Origin: Sulfitobacter aestuariivivens
GTDB taxonomy: Bacteria; Pseudomonadota; Alphaproteobacteria; Rhodobacterales; Rhodobacteraceae
Direction: 5' to 3'
Assembly: GCF_014763045.1 (NCBI RefSeq)
Contig: NZ_JACTAG010000001.1
Span: 1,674,001 to 1,738,000 of the forward strand
DNA length: 64,000 bases
Numbering within the stretch: the first letter of the stretch is position 1; each line of letters begins with the position of its first letter. The notes under the pieces are model-generated. The model was not told where the DNA came from, searched no databases, and was given only the letters and a program-made list of their open reading frames with translations. The translations under genes were made by a program, and so were the position numbers. This document shows, one piece after another, positions 8,428 through 17,577 of this stretch.

Positions 8428-11400
8428 ATGCCCGTAAGTAACGATTTGCGGGGTCGAAATAGACACCCCGTCAGCGGTGATACTATCAGACGCATAAGAC
8501 GGAACGGCACCATCGATACTTCACTTTTTAAATTCATCTGGACCTATTCCAAACGCCAGCAAATCCTCCTGCTCTTGGTCACGATGCTGCTGTTCCCGTT
8601 TCTCTACCTGACACTGGAACTGCCAAAACGCATCATCAACGATGCGATCGGCGCAGCCCAAAACGTTGTCGTGGTCTTTGGCGTCCCGCTTAGCCAGACA
8701 ACGTTCCTGTGGCTGCTTTGCGGATTGTTCCTGTTGTCGGTTCTGGGGCACGGACTGCTTAAGGTGCGCATTAACACCATGAAGGGCGCCCTGTCCGAGC
8801 GGATGCTGCGGCGGTTCCGCTATCTGCTGGTGACCCGGCTTTTCAGGTTCCCCAAACCCTACTTCCAGCGCACCAGCCAGGCCGAGATCGTGTCGATGAT
8901 CACGTCCGAATCCGAACCGATGGGCGGCATGATGGGCGATGCAATTTCCCAGCCCGTGCTGCAGGCAGGTCAGATGGCGACGATCCTGATGTTCCTGTTT
9001 CTGCAAAGCTTCTGGTTCGGGTTGGCCGCGATCGCCCTCATTCCGCTGCAGGCGTGGCTTATCCCCATGCTACAAAGGCGGATAAACGTCCTGAACAAGG
9101 CGCGCATCGGCGAGGTGCGCAAGCTGGCCGCCGAAATCGGAGAGACCGCCGCAGGCACGCCCACACTGCGGACAAGTGGCGCGCATTCCTATCGCTCGGC
9201 CATGGTCACACATCGCCTGGGGCGTTTGTTCTTCATCCGGCTGGATATCTACCGCAAGAAATTCTTCATGAAGTTTCTCAACAACTTCATCACTCAGCTG
9301 ACACCGTTTTTCTTCTTTTCGGTGGGTGGGTATCTGGTCATCCGCGGCAACGTTTCTCTGGGGGCCCTGGTGGCGGCCCTTGCCGCCTACAAGGATCTCT
9401 CGGCACCTTGGAAAGAGCTGCTGACCTACTACACCAGCTTTCACGAAATGTCGCAGCGCTGGACACTGATCACCGACCGCTTCGCCCCGGCAGGGATGAT
9501 GGAAGATGGTCTTTTCGACGACCCTCCCGAAACAATCGGCCGGCTCACAGGGGACATCGTCTTTGACCGGGTCAGCGCCCGTGACGTGGACGGTATCCCA
9601 CTGGTAGAGAACCTGTCCTTCACGATCCCCGGCGGCGGCGTGGCCACCATCAGCTGCGTGACCCCCGAAGAACGGCAGGTGATTTCCGAGCTTCTCACCC
9701 GCGAGATAGTGCCCTCCGAGGGGCGCATCACCATCGGTGGGCGCGACCTGGCCAGCCTGCATCAGGCCGAGATCGGCACGCGAATCGGCTGGGCTGATTC
9801 GGCCCCCTACCTCTTTGCAGGCACCATCGACGACAACATGATGCTCGCGCTCAAGTCGATGGGTCGTGTTGGCGATACCGAATTGCCTGAACTGGCTATG
9901 GAAAGGCTTGAAGCCACCCGGTCGGGCAACAGTACGGTGTTGCTCGAAGACAACTGGATCGATCCTGCGCGGTTGGGGATGCAAAGTCTGAGTGACGTAC
10001 GCGCTTGGTGGCTCGACATCATTGAGGGCATGGGCGCAGATCGCGAACTGGTCCGCCGCGCGCTCGGCCTGCGGATCGCTGCGCAAGAGGCCCCTGAAGT
10101 GGCACAGCACCTTGTCGATCTACGCGATGAAGTGCGCGTGCGGCTGGATGGCGACGGTCTGCTCAGCACCATGCGCCCGTTTGAGCACGAAACCTACAAC
10201 AAGGCAGTCCCCCTGCTGGAAAACCTGCTCTTTGCGGCTCCATCAGAGCCTGTTACCCAGCGCGAGTTGGCCGAACACAACGGCTTTCTGCCGCTGCTTC
10301 GGGCGGTCGATCTGGTGGCCGAAATTGCCGAGGTGGCCCAAGCCGTCACTGACCTTTTGCACGATACTTTCGGCGCAGATGGCACCGATCACCCGCTGTT
10401 CCGGCGGCTGGGTATCGACCAGACAGACTTTGACGCAACCTTGCGCATCTCCAACCGCGCCAAGTCCGACGGCCTGAGCGGCGTCAGTGACGAGGACCTG
10501 GCCCTGCTGCTGGCCCTGCCCTGCCTGCTGGCACCTGATCAGGTCGGCTCTTTCGTGCCCCTGGCCCTGCAGGATCAGGTCGTTGCCGCCCGTCAGGCGG
10601 TGCCGCAGGACCCTGCCAAACGCCTGTCTGAGCTTTACCAGCAACTCGACCCGACCAGCTTTTCTGACGGTTTGTCGGTGGTGGAGAACATGCTGTTTGG
10701 TGTGGTCAATAAGGACGTCGGAAAACGCGTTGATCTTCTTTTCGAGACCATCGCCGCGATCCTGGACGAACAGGGGCTCAAGTCAGAAATCGCCACCCTC
10801 AGCCTGAGCGAGGAAAGCCTGCTGGGTGGCACAAATCTGTCGCCCCGGGTGCGCGAACGCGTTGCCTTTACCCGTGCCGCAATCAAACGCCCCGATGTGC
10901 TGGTGCTGGACAAGGCGCTGGCAAGCTACGAGGCAGAGACCCGCGCGGCAGCCGTGTCGCGCCTGCATCAGGCCCTGCCGGACGCAACGATCGTGTTGCT
11001 CGACAGCAGCTTTGACGAAACGCAGCAGTCTGACGTGTCGATCGAGATTGCACAGGGCCGCCTTGCGCATGAAGGCCGGGATAGTCCCGATCAGGGCAAG
11101 GAAACGACAAGCGGCAGCGCAACCGATCTGGCGACCAAACTTCAGGCCCTGCGACAGTCCGTCTTCTTTTCCGAGCTCGATCAAAAGCAACTTCGCCTGC
11201 TGGCCTTCTCTGCGAAATGGTTCAACATCCCGCATGGCGAGGTCATCTTCAGCCAGGGCGAAGATTCCGCAAGCGGCGTCTATCTGATCCAGAAAGGTGA
11301 GGCCGATTTCATCGCACCGGGCAAGGACGGTAAAGAGGACGTTCTGATCCGCATCGCAGGTCCCGGCAGCCTTGTTGGCGAACTGGGTCTCATACTGGGC

Positions 11401-11568
11401 GTGCCCCGGACGCTGACGATGACCTCGCGCACCGACCTATCGGGCCTTGTGATCGGCGGCGAGGAATTCCTCTCTGTCATGCAACACGATGCGGGCACGA
11501 CATTTAAGCTGATGCAGCTGATCGCCGGTTACTTATCCAAGTCCGCCGCTGAACAGACACAAAAGTAG
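8428..11568 (+). CDS. ABC-exporter-like membrane protein with decayed ATPase domain and C-terminal cyclic-nucleotide-binding domain
   Basis: 1046 residues. Residues about 40-335 form an exporter-type membrane domain with hydrophobic segments near 46-68, 93-113, 180-215 and 290-325. An ABC ATPase fold follows from about 375, but each motif is lost: SCVTPEERQ replaces the Walker A loop, the Q-loop reads GWADSAPYLFAGTI without Gln, the signature reads NLSPRVRERV, Walker B reads LVLDKA with Lys for Glu near 829, and the switch His is absent. About 330 residues separate the Q-loop from the signature, against roughly 55 normally. Residues about 905-1035 form a cNMP-binding domain (GEVIFSQGEDSASGVYLI, GSLVGELGLILGVPRT). 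It probably cannot hydrolyse ATP by itself. Confidence 0.8.
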   Translation: MPVSNDLRGRNRHPVSGDTIRRIRRNGTIDTSLFKFIWTYSKRQQILLLLVTMLLFPFLYLTLELPKRIINDAIGAAQNVVVVFGVPLSQTTFLWLLCGLFLLSVLGHGLLKVRINTMKGALSERMLRRFRYLLVTRLFRFPKPYFQRTSQAEIVSMITSESEPMGGMMGDAISQPVLQAGQMATILMFLFLQSFWFGLAAIALIPLQAWLIPMLQRRINVLNKARIGEVRKLAAEIGETAAGTPTLRTSGAHSYRSAMVTHRLGRLFFIRLDIYRKKFFMKFLNNFITQLTPFFFFSVGGYLVIRGNVSLGALVAALAAYKDLSAPWKELLTYYTSFHEMSQRWTLITDRFAPAGMMEDGLFDDPPETIGRLTGDIVFDRVSARDVDGIPLVENLSFTIPGGGVATISCVTPEERQVISELLTREIVPSEGRITIGGRDLASLHQAEIGTRIGWADSAPYLFAGTIDDNMMLALKSMGRVGDTELPELAMERLEATRSGNSTVLLEDNWIDPARLGMQSLSDVRAWWLDIIEGMGADRELVRRALGLRIAAQEAPEVAQHLVDLRDEVRVRLDGDGLLSTMRPFEHETYNKAVPLLENLLFAAPSEPVTQRELAEHNGFLPLLRAVDLVAEIAEVAQAVTDLLHDTFGADGTDHPLFRRLGIDQTDFDATLRISNRAKSDGLSGVSDEDLALLLALPCLLAPDQVGSFVPLALQDQVVAARQAVPQDPAKRLSELYQQLDPTSFSDGLSVVENMLFGVVNKDVGKRVDLLFETIAAILDEQGLKSEIATLSLSEESLLGGTNLSPRVRERVAFTRAAIKRPDVLVLDKALASYEAETRAAAVSRLHQALPDATIVLLDSSFDETQQSDVSIEIAQGRLAHEGRDSPDQGKETTSGSATDLATKLQALRQSVFFSELDQKQLRLLAFSAKWFNIPHGEVIFSQGEDSASGVYLIQKGEADFIAPGKDGKEDVLIRIAGPGSLVGELGLILGVPRTLTMTSRTDLSGLVIGGEEFLSVMQHDAGTTFKLMQLIAGYLSKSAAEQTQK

Positions 11569-11574
11569 GTCCGC

Positions 11575-12117
11575 TCAGGACGCCCGTTCAAGAAAGGCGT
11601 TCACCTCGCGCACGGCAGTTCCCTGATTGATCCTGCGGAAGGTCAGATCAAGACCGCCTTCAACGAGGGTCCGGTGATATTCCTGGATCTCATAGGCGCC
11701 TTCTTCGGCGATGAACATCGAATAGAGCGACAGCGTATCCCCTTCGAGACGGGCCCAGACAAAGGGCTCCCCCTTGAGCGGATCAAGCGGGATCTGTTTG
11801 CCGAACATGTTGGTCTGCATGGCTGAGCCATAAATGGACTCGCGCTGGCTTGGCGTGAAGTTGATCGTATAGGTCTTTTCCTTTGAGCGGCCATCACTCT
11901 TGTAGGTCACCGAAGTCCAGCTGACGCTGAACCCCTTGTCCTGAGCTTCGATGGTTGTGCTCATGTCCCGCAGCCGTGCTTCGCCTGCCACAATCTCTTC
12001 AGCACTGCCCTCATACCGGCCAAAGAACTGATCAATCTCGGCGGCGACGGCGCTCAACGGTAGGGCCAGAAATACAAGGCCAAGGACGAAACGACGCGTA
12101 AATGAATTATGTGTCAT
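11575..12117 (-). CDS. Small exported protein of unknown function
   Basis: 180 residues with a clear signal peptide: a basic start, RRFVLGLVFLALPLSAVAA, and likely cleavage after AVAA at about residue 25. The mature part is beta-rich and begins EIDQFFGRYEGSAEE, resembling small periplasmic proteins that are also unassigned. It converges on the ABC-like gene, with only 6 bases between the two stops. I cannot say whether it belongs functionally to that cluster. The 137 bases upstream of its start, before the next operon, hold no gene I recognise. Confidence 0.75.
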   Translation of the reverse strand: MTHNSFTRRFVLGLVFLALPLSAVAAEIDQFFGRYEGSAEEIVAGEARLRDMSTTIEAQDKGFSVSWTSVTYKSDGRSKEKTYTINFTPSQRESIYGSAMQTNMFGKQIPLDPLKGEPFVWARLEGDTLSLYSMFIAEEGAYEIQEYHRTLVEGGLDLTFRRINQGTAVREVNAFLERAS

Positions 12118-12254
12118 AGGGTTAAGATAATCCTCCTGCCTGATAATACCACAATAACCGCCACTTGTGATGCTTAATGTGTGCCTGCGCGCTTCGGGAC
12201 CGATGCCGCTTGAGGCGCTACCGCATGATGTTGCGGCCCGACGCGCGGCGCGGG

Positions 12255-13109
12255 CTATTTTCTGGCGTTCGGAAAGAAAAGCGACGCCAATCCAAGGATC
12301 GCCGAAATCACGATCAGCAGCAGCGACACGGCATTCAAAACCGGGGTGGACCCCTGTTTGAGCTTGTCGAACATGGTGATCGTCAAAGGTGAATCCGATC
12401 CCACCAGCATCAACGTGGTGTTGAAGTTCTCAAAGCTCATCAAAATAGACACGATGGCCGAGGCCACGATCGCGGGCATCAGGAACGGCAGCGTGATCTG
12501 CCGGATCGCACCCCATTGACTTGCCCCCAGATTGAGGGCGGCCTCTTCAAGGCTGGGGTCAAACTTTTGCAACCGCGCAGAAATGACAAGCGTGGCAAAG
12601 GTCGTGATAAACGAAAATTGACCGAGAATGACAAGGATCAACCCCGGCCGCAGCCCATCAAACCAAAGACCCGTGGCATCTTCCAGCGTGTTGGCAATAG
12701 CGCTGGAGAAGACAAGGATCGAGATGCCCAGGATCACCCCCGGAATGATCAGCGGCAAAAGCATCAGCATATACAGCAGTGCCTTTCCCCTGAACGTATG
12801 GCGCACGAACAAAAAGGCATTGCAGGTCCCCACCGCAACCGCTAGCGCGGATACCCAAAGGGCCACAAACGTCGAGGTCCCGATGGCGCGCAGGATAGAC
12901 CGCTCGTGAAAGACACCGATGTAGGGCGCCTCAGTGCCGAAAAACCACGCTAGCGTGAACCCTTCCCACGGCGGCGACGGGAAGACACTGTTGTTGAACG
13001 CGAATACGCACACCACGCTCAGCGGTAGCGCAAGGTAGATGAAAAAGGCGGTCACATAGGCGCGGTAACACCATTTGGCAAACGCTGGCTGCGGGACAGT
13101 GGGGATCAT
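12255..13109 (-). CDS. potC: Polyamine-type ABC transporter permease (PotC-like)
   Basis: 284 residues with about six membrane segments, starting with AFFIYLALPLSVVCVFAFNN. The EAALNLGASQWGAIRQITLP loop near residues 180-200 is the EAA motif that docks on the ATPase. This is the second permease of an importer of the spermidine/putrescine family, which brings a cationic or small organic solute across the inner membrane. Its start overlaps the upstream permease stop by 4 bases (ATGA), and it is the last gene of the four-gene operon. The exact substrate cannot be read from sequence. Confidence 0.88.
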   Translation of the reverse strand: MIPTVPQPAFAKWCYRAYVTAFFIYLALPLSVVCVFAFNNSVFPSPPWEGFTLAWFFGTEAPYIGVFHERSILRAIGTSTFVALWVSALAVAVGTCNAFLFVRHTFRGKALLYMLMLLPLIIPGVILGISILVFSSAIANTLEDATGLWFDGLRPGLILVILGQFSFITTFATLVISARLQKFDPSLEEAALNLGASQWGAIRQITLPFLMPAIVASAIVSILMSFENFNTTLMLVGSDSPLTITMFDKLKQGSTPVLNAVSLLLIVISAILGLASLFFPNARK

Positions 13110-13972
13110 GCGCGCCCCATCGTATCAGACAGCGATTGACGGGACAGCTTGAGCCCCAGAAACACAATCCCCGATGACAGCGCCAGCAGCAGAAACCCGA
13201 GGGCTGAGCCAAGCTCCCAGTTAAAGCGGGTGATGAACTGCGTATAGATCATCCCCGTGAACCAAAGACTGTCCTTGCCGCCCAGCAGGATCGGGGTCAG
13301 GTAGTTACCGAGCGACAGCATGAACACGACGATGCCCCCCGATACGATACCCGGCATCGCATGGGGAATGACGATCTCGCGCATGATAGAGGTGCTGGTG
13401 CCACCCAGATCATAGCCCGCTTCGATCAGGCTGTTGTCCAGACTGTCGAGGGTCGTCACCAGCGGCACCACCATGAACAGGATCGACGTGTACACCAGCC
13501 CAACCATAATCGCCGCATCGTTGTACAAAAGCTCAACCGGCCCACTTATCAGCCCAAGGTTCTGCAGTGCGGTCGATATGACTCCGGTTTCCCGCAGCAG
13601 GATCATCCAGCCAAAGGTGCGCACCAGCTCAGAAACCCAGAACGGGATCATGCACATCAAAAAAAGCGTGGTTTTCGTGCGACCCCGGGTCAGCTTGGCA
13701 ATGTAATAGGCAATCGGAAAGCCTAGGATCAGCGTCAGCGCCGTGGCAAGGATCGACATGATCGCGGTCCGCGCGAACGTGCGCCAATACAGCGGCTCAC
13801 CAAAGAACGTGGCGTAGTTGCCAAACCCGGTCTCGAATTCACGTGGGCCGACCTTTTCGCTTATCGACACGATGAATAGGCCGATATGCGGCAGGATGAT
13901 CAGCACAATCAGCCACAGCAGGATCGGCGCCAGCAAAAGATAGAACCCGAGCCTGGATGTGTCAGAGCCCAT
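13106..13972 (-). CDS. potB: Polyamine-type ABC transporter permease (PotB-like)
   Basis: 288 residues and six hydrophobic segments, the first being LLLAPILLWLIVLIILPHIG. The EAA loop reads EAGYDLGGTSTSIMREIVIP near residues 195-215. It pairs with the PotC-like permease to form the membrane channel of the importer. It lies 4 bases after the ATPase gene stop and overlaps the next permease, so the four genes are transcribed and translated together. Within the spermidine/putrescine family the precise substrate is uncertain. Confidence 0.88.
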   Translation of the reverse strand: MGSDTSRLGFYLLLAPILLWLIVLIILPHIGLFIVSISEKVGPREFETGFGNYATFFGEPLYWRTFARTAIMSILATALTLILGFPIAYYIAKLTRGRTKTTLFLMCMIPFWVSELVRTFGWMILLRETGVISTALQNLGLISGPVELLYNDAAIMVGLVYTSILFMVVPLVTTLDSLDNSLIEAGYDLGGTSTSIMREIVIPHAMPGIVSGGIVVFMLSLGNYLTPILLGGKDSLWFTGMIYTQFITRFNWELGSALGFLLLALSSGIVFLGLKLSRQSLSDTMGRA

Positions 13973-13976
13973 CGGC

Positions 13977-15089
13977 TCAGACCTTGCCCGCTGGATAACA
14001 GCGCGCCTGTTGCGGGTCCCAGCAGGTGAACACCGTGTCGCCCGCGCGCAGATGTGCGTGTGTCCCTGTCTGCGGCACGGCCACGTTCATCAAGGTGCCG
14101 CCCGCATCCCGCACAATGACCGAACTGTTCGCACCATTGAACAAAACCGCATTCACCGTACCGGGGCTGACGTTCTGCCCTGCACCGACGTCCTCTTGCG
14201 ATGTAGACAACGTGATGGATTCGGGCCGCAGGAAGACCTGCGCGCCCTGCCCTTCGGACAGATCCGCCCCGCCCGCCTCGACATGCATCTGTGTGCCTCT
14301 TTCCGAGGTCAGCGTCAGCCTGCTGCCATTCACGCCGGTCACTCTGGCCTCGATCCGGTTGGCATCGCCGACGAACCCGGCAACAAAGGCGGTCGCCGGC
14401 TTTTGATACACCTCATCCGGCGGCCCAATCTGCTCGAACCGCCCCTTATTCATCACCGCGATGTTGTCGCTCATCACCAGCGCCTCTGACTGGTCATGCG
14501 TGATGTAAACAAAGGTTGTGTTAAACGCTGCCTGCAGCGACTTCAGCTCAACCTTCATGTGTTCGCGCAGTTTCAGATCAAGCGCGCCCAGCGGTTCATC
14601 CAACAGCAGGACATCCGGTTCCAGCACCATGCAGCGCGCGATGGCGACCCGCTGTTTCTGCCCGCCCGACAGCTGATCGATCCGGCGCGCCGACACCCCC
14701 GGCAGGCCCACGCGCTCCAGCACCGCCTCGACACGGCGGGCAATCTCACCGCGTGCCACGCCCCTTTGGCGCAGGCCGAAGCCCACGTTGTCACCAATGT
14801 TCATCGTCGGAAACAGCGCCAGATGCTGAAACACCATCGACACCGGGCGTTTGTTGGGGGGCACACCGATCATTGATCTGCCCTTGATCAGCAGATCGCC
14901 ACTGGTCGGCGACTGAAACCCCGCAATCATGCGCAAAAGCGTTGTTTTCCCGCACCCTGACGGTCCAAGAATGGAAAAGAACGACCCCTGCGGCACATCA
15001 AAGCTGACATGATCCACAGCGCGAAAGTCATCGAAATCCTTGGTCAGATCACGGCAGATCAGATCAGGGTTGGTGTCGGTCACAGGCAC
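13977..15089 (-). CDS. potA: Polyamine-type ABC transporter ATP-binding protein (PotA/PotG-like)
   Basis: 370 residues. Intact ATPase motifs: Walker A GPSGCGKTTLLR near 43-54, Q-loop VFQHLALFPTMN, signature QLSGGQKQRVAIAR, Walker B VLLLDEPLGALDLKLRE, and a switch His in YITHDQSEA. The C-terminal third is the TOBE-type beta domain (VFLRPESITL) found in importers for polyamines, iron and sulfate. It powers the PotB/PotC channel from the cytoplasmic side. All residues needed for hydrolysis are present, in contrast to the decayed ABC protein at 8428-11568. Confidence 0.9.
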   Translation of the reverse strand: MPVTDTNPDLICRDLTKDFDDFRAVDHVSFDVPQGSFFSILGPSGCGKTTLLRMIAGFQSPTSGDLLIKGRSMIGVPPNKRPVSMVFQHLALFPTMNIGDNVGFGLRQRGVARGEIARRVEAVLERVGLPGVSARRIDQLSGGQKQRVAIARCMVLEPDVLLLDEPLGALDLKLREHMKVELKSLQAAFNTTFVYITHDQSEALVMSDNIAVMNKGRFEQIGPPDEVYQKPATAFVAGFVGDANRIEARVTGVNGSRLTLTSERGTQMHVEAGGADLSEGQGAQVFLRPESITLSTSQEDVGAGQNVSPGTVNAVLFNGANSSVIVRDAGGTLMNVAVPQTGTHAHLRAGDTVFTCWDPQQARCYPAGKV

Positions 15090-15109
15090 TGCCTCACAGC
15101 ATGAAGAGA

Positions 15110-15125
15110 GGCACCATCCGGTGCC
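15110..15125 (-). repeat. Stem-loop between binding-protein and ATPase genes
   Basis: A perfect 6-bp inverted repeat (GGCACC, 4-base loop, GGTGCC) lies between the stop of the solute-binding protein gene and the start of the ATPase gene. Such stems often protect the upstream part of the message, so that more binding protein than ATPase is made. There is no T-run after it, so full termination is unlikely. Confidence 0.5.
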
Positions 15126-15147
15126 CCCCTTCCTTTCTTAGCACAGC

Positions 15148-16209
15148 TCAGTTTGCCGCGTTGATACGGTCAAGCGTCGCCCCTTCGAGCGCTTCGAGAC
15201 CCGCAGGCACCGGCGGATACCACTTGATATTGTCAATCGCCGCCTGGTCAAAGCTGCCCTGATAGCGCGCCTTGAGATCAGCACTGACACCGCCATCCCC
15301 GTCCACGGCGGCGGTAAAGTTACCGGCCGTATTGGTGATCATCGCGGCGATATCGGGCCGCATCACAAAGTTGATCCAGTCATAGGCCGCATCATCCGCA
15401 CGCCCCCGCGCAGGCAGGACAAAGGTATCGATCCAGCCCAGCGCACCCGCTTCGGGTGCAACAAAAGTGATGTCGGGGTTGTCCGCATTCAGCTGCCAGC
15501 CGCCTGTGTCCCACGCCATCGCGGCCACGACCTCACCAGACCGCAGCAGGTTCTTGATCTCGTCACCGCCACCCCAGTAGGTTTTCACGTTGGGCTTGCA
15601 CTCAGTCAGCTTGGCCTCGACCTGATCGAGGATGTCCTGATAGGCCGCCGTGTCGCTGTAGGCGGCAAAGGGATCAAGCCCCATCGAATAGGCGAACCCG
15701 ATCAGCGTTGGCCGCTTGAGGCGATAAGACACCTTGCCTGTTACGGATGCATCACACAGATCTGTATAGTCCTGCACGTTGCCCGCCATCGCGGTGTTCA
15801 CCACCAGCCCGCTGGTGCCCCAGACATGCGGCAGGCCGTAAACCTCACCATCGTATGTCGTGTTCTTGGCAGTTGCGGACAACATGGAGGGGATGAACAA
15901 GGCGGCATTCACCTTCGACATGTCGAGGGGTTTGTAGATGCCAAATTCTTCCTGCGCGCTGGTGATCCGGTCCTGGCTGGGTTGGGCAAGATCAAATCCG
16001 CCGCCATTCGTGGCGCGCAGCTTTGCGATCATCTCTTCATTGTTCGAGGTCGTCACTTCGACCGTATGGCCGGTTTCGGCCTCGAATTTCGCGATGACAT
16101 CTTCCGGCGCGTAACCACCCCACGTGAGCAAGCGCAGTGTGTCAGCCTGAGCCAATGACGCAGAAAGCGCCGTGGCCGCCAGAAGGGACGTAAGGAATGT
16201 GATTTTCAT
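15148..16209 (-). CDS. potD: Periplasmic solute-binding protein, PotD/PotF family
   Basis: About 353 residues. The signal peptide is MKITFLTSLLAATALSASLA with cleavage after AQA. The mature start DTLRLLTWGGYAPEDVIAKF is typical of the spermidine/putrescine and related binding proteins. A GTG three codons earlier is possible, but AGGG sits about 8 bases before the ATG at 16209. As first gene of the operon it delivers substrate to the PotB/PotC channel. An amine is the family expectation, and the neighbouring glutamine-synthetase-like ligase supports this, but amino acids or opines cannot be excluded. Confidence 0.85.
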   Translation of the reverse strand: MKITFLTSLLAATALSASLAQADTLRLLTWGGYAPEDVIAKFEAETGHTVEVTTSNNEEMIAKLRATNGGGFDLAQPSQDRITSAQEEFGIYKPLDMSKVNAALFIPSMLSATAKNTTYDGEVYGLPHVWGTSGLVVNTAMAGNVQDYTDLCDASVTGKVSYRLKRPTLIGFAYSMGLDPFAAYSDTAAYQDILDQVEAKLTECKPNVKTYWGGGDEIKNLLRSGEVVAAMAWDTGGWQLNADNPDITFVAPEAGALGWIDTFVLPARGRADDAAYDWINFVMRPDIAAMITNTAGNFTAAVDGDGGVSADLKARYQGSFDQAAIDNIKWYPPVPAGLEALEGATLDRINAAN

Positions 16210-16333
16210 GATTTTCACCCTGATCAGTATGTCTGCCGGTGCAAGTTACCCGCAGTTCGTTGCAGTATTAAGTCGAAGGCGCCCAATATTGTCCATGCTG
16301 GCGCAGCGGCCCACGGGCGCAATTTCTGAGCCG

Positions 16334-17479
16334 CTAAAGGATTTTCAGAAGAAGCTCCCTCGTGTTGTCGCGGGTCATCTCAATCGGGTTGCCGCCAGTG
16401 CTCGGATCCGCCAAAGCGCCCTCAACTACACGGTCCACGTCCAGGTTTTCGATACCCAGCCCCGACAACGTCCGGGGAATACCCATGCTGGCGTTCAGAT
16501 TGTCGACATAGGCGCAAAAGCCGTCAAACCCGCCCGGGATGCCCAGATAGTTGGCCGCCGTATCGAACCGCTCGACGATCGCGGTGCTGTTGAATTGCAG
16601 GACCGCTGGCATACAAACCGCATTCGTGGTGCCATGGTGCGTATGATAGATCGCCCCGATCGGGTGCGACAGCGCGTGAATGGCCCCCAGACCTTTCTGA
16701 AACGCCGTGGCCCCCATGGCGGCGGCCGACATCATCTGCGCGCGCGCCTCCAGATCGGTGCCATCGGCATAGGCGCGCGGCAGATACTCTTTAACCAGCC
16801 GCATCCCCTCGAGCGCCATGCCCTGAGACATCGGATGATAATGCGGCGACGAATAGGCCTCGACGCAATGGGCAAAGGCATCCAGGCCCGTGCCCGCCGT
16901 GATGAATTTCGGCATGCCAACGGTCAGCTCCGGGTCGCAGATCACCACGCTGGGCAGGAACTTGGGGTGAAAGATGATCTTTTTCTCTGCTGTCTCGGAA
17001 TTGGTGATGACGCTCGCACGTCCAACTTCCGAACCGGTGCCAGCGGTCGTCGGCACGGCCACAATCGGCGCGATGGCATCGGCATCGGCGCGGGTCCACC
17101 AATCTCCGATGTCTTCGAAATCCCAAAGCGGTCGCGTCTGGCCCGCCAGAAAGGCCACCAGCTTGCCCAGATCAAGGCCAGATCCGCCGCCAAAGGCCAC
17201 GACCCCATCATGTCCGCCGTCCTTAAAGGCGCGCACGCCTGCTGCGGCGTTTTTTTCGTTGGGGTTGGGATCGACATCTGAAAAGATCGCGCGCCCCAGA
17301 CCGGCGGCCTCCAGCAGATCAAGCGTTCTTGTCGTAATCTGCATGTCGGCGAGCCCCCGATCAGTGATCAGCAGCGGCCTGGACATGCCTGCCGCGGCAC
17401 AGGCGGATGCAATTTCATCAATGCGACCTGCGCCAAAACGGATGGCCGTCGGATAGGACCAATTTGCGGTTAGCGACAT
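16334..17479 (-). CDS. Iron-containing (group III) alcohol dehydrogenase
   Basis: 381 residues, the usual family length. The N-terminal half has the NAD-binding GGGSGLDLGK and the TTAGTGSEVGRASVI motif. The C-terminal half has metal-site histidines in FAHCVEAY, HALSHPIGAIYHTHHGTTNA and nearby Asp/His positions. It interconverts an alcohol and aldehyde or ketone with NAD(P). It sits between a polyamine-type importer and a glutamine-synthetase-like ligase on the same strand, so it may process an amino-aldehyde or amino-alcohol from the imported compound; that role is inference. Confidence 0.85.
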   Translation of the reverse strand: MSLTANWSYPTAIRFGAGRIDEIASACAAAGMSRPLLITDRGLADMQITTRTLDLLEAAGLGRAIFSDVDPNPNEKNAAAGVRAFKDGGHDGVVAFGGGSGLDLGKLVAFLAGQTRPLWDFEDIGDWWTRADADAIAPIVAVPTTAGTGSEVGRASVITNSETAEKKIIFHPKFLPSVVICDPELTVGMPKFITAGTGLDAFAHCVEAYSSPHYHPMSQGMALEGMRLVKEYLPRAYADGTDLEARAQMMSAAAMGATAFQKGLGAIHALSHPIGAIYHTHHGTTNAVCMPAVLQFNSTAIVERFDTAANYLGIPGGFDGFCAYVDNLNASMGIPRTLSGLGIENLDVDRVVEGALADPSTGGNPIEMTRDNTRELLLKIL

Positions 17480-17577
17480 AGGCGTCAGACCTTCTTTCAG
17501 AGGTGGATATCAAATGCGGGCGACCCGGCCGGATCAATGCAATGGCCCGCGCGGCACTGGCAACAAACGGTCATTCC

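Noticed and set aside
16172-17281. 369-codon plus-strand frame over the iron alcohol dehydrogenase
   Set aside because: Antisense shadow; the product is Arg- and His-rich with no recognisable domain, while the minus strand encodes a complete enzyme.
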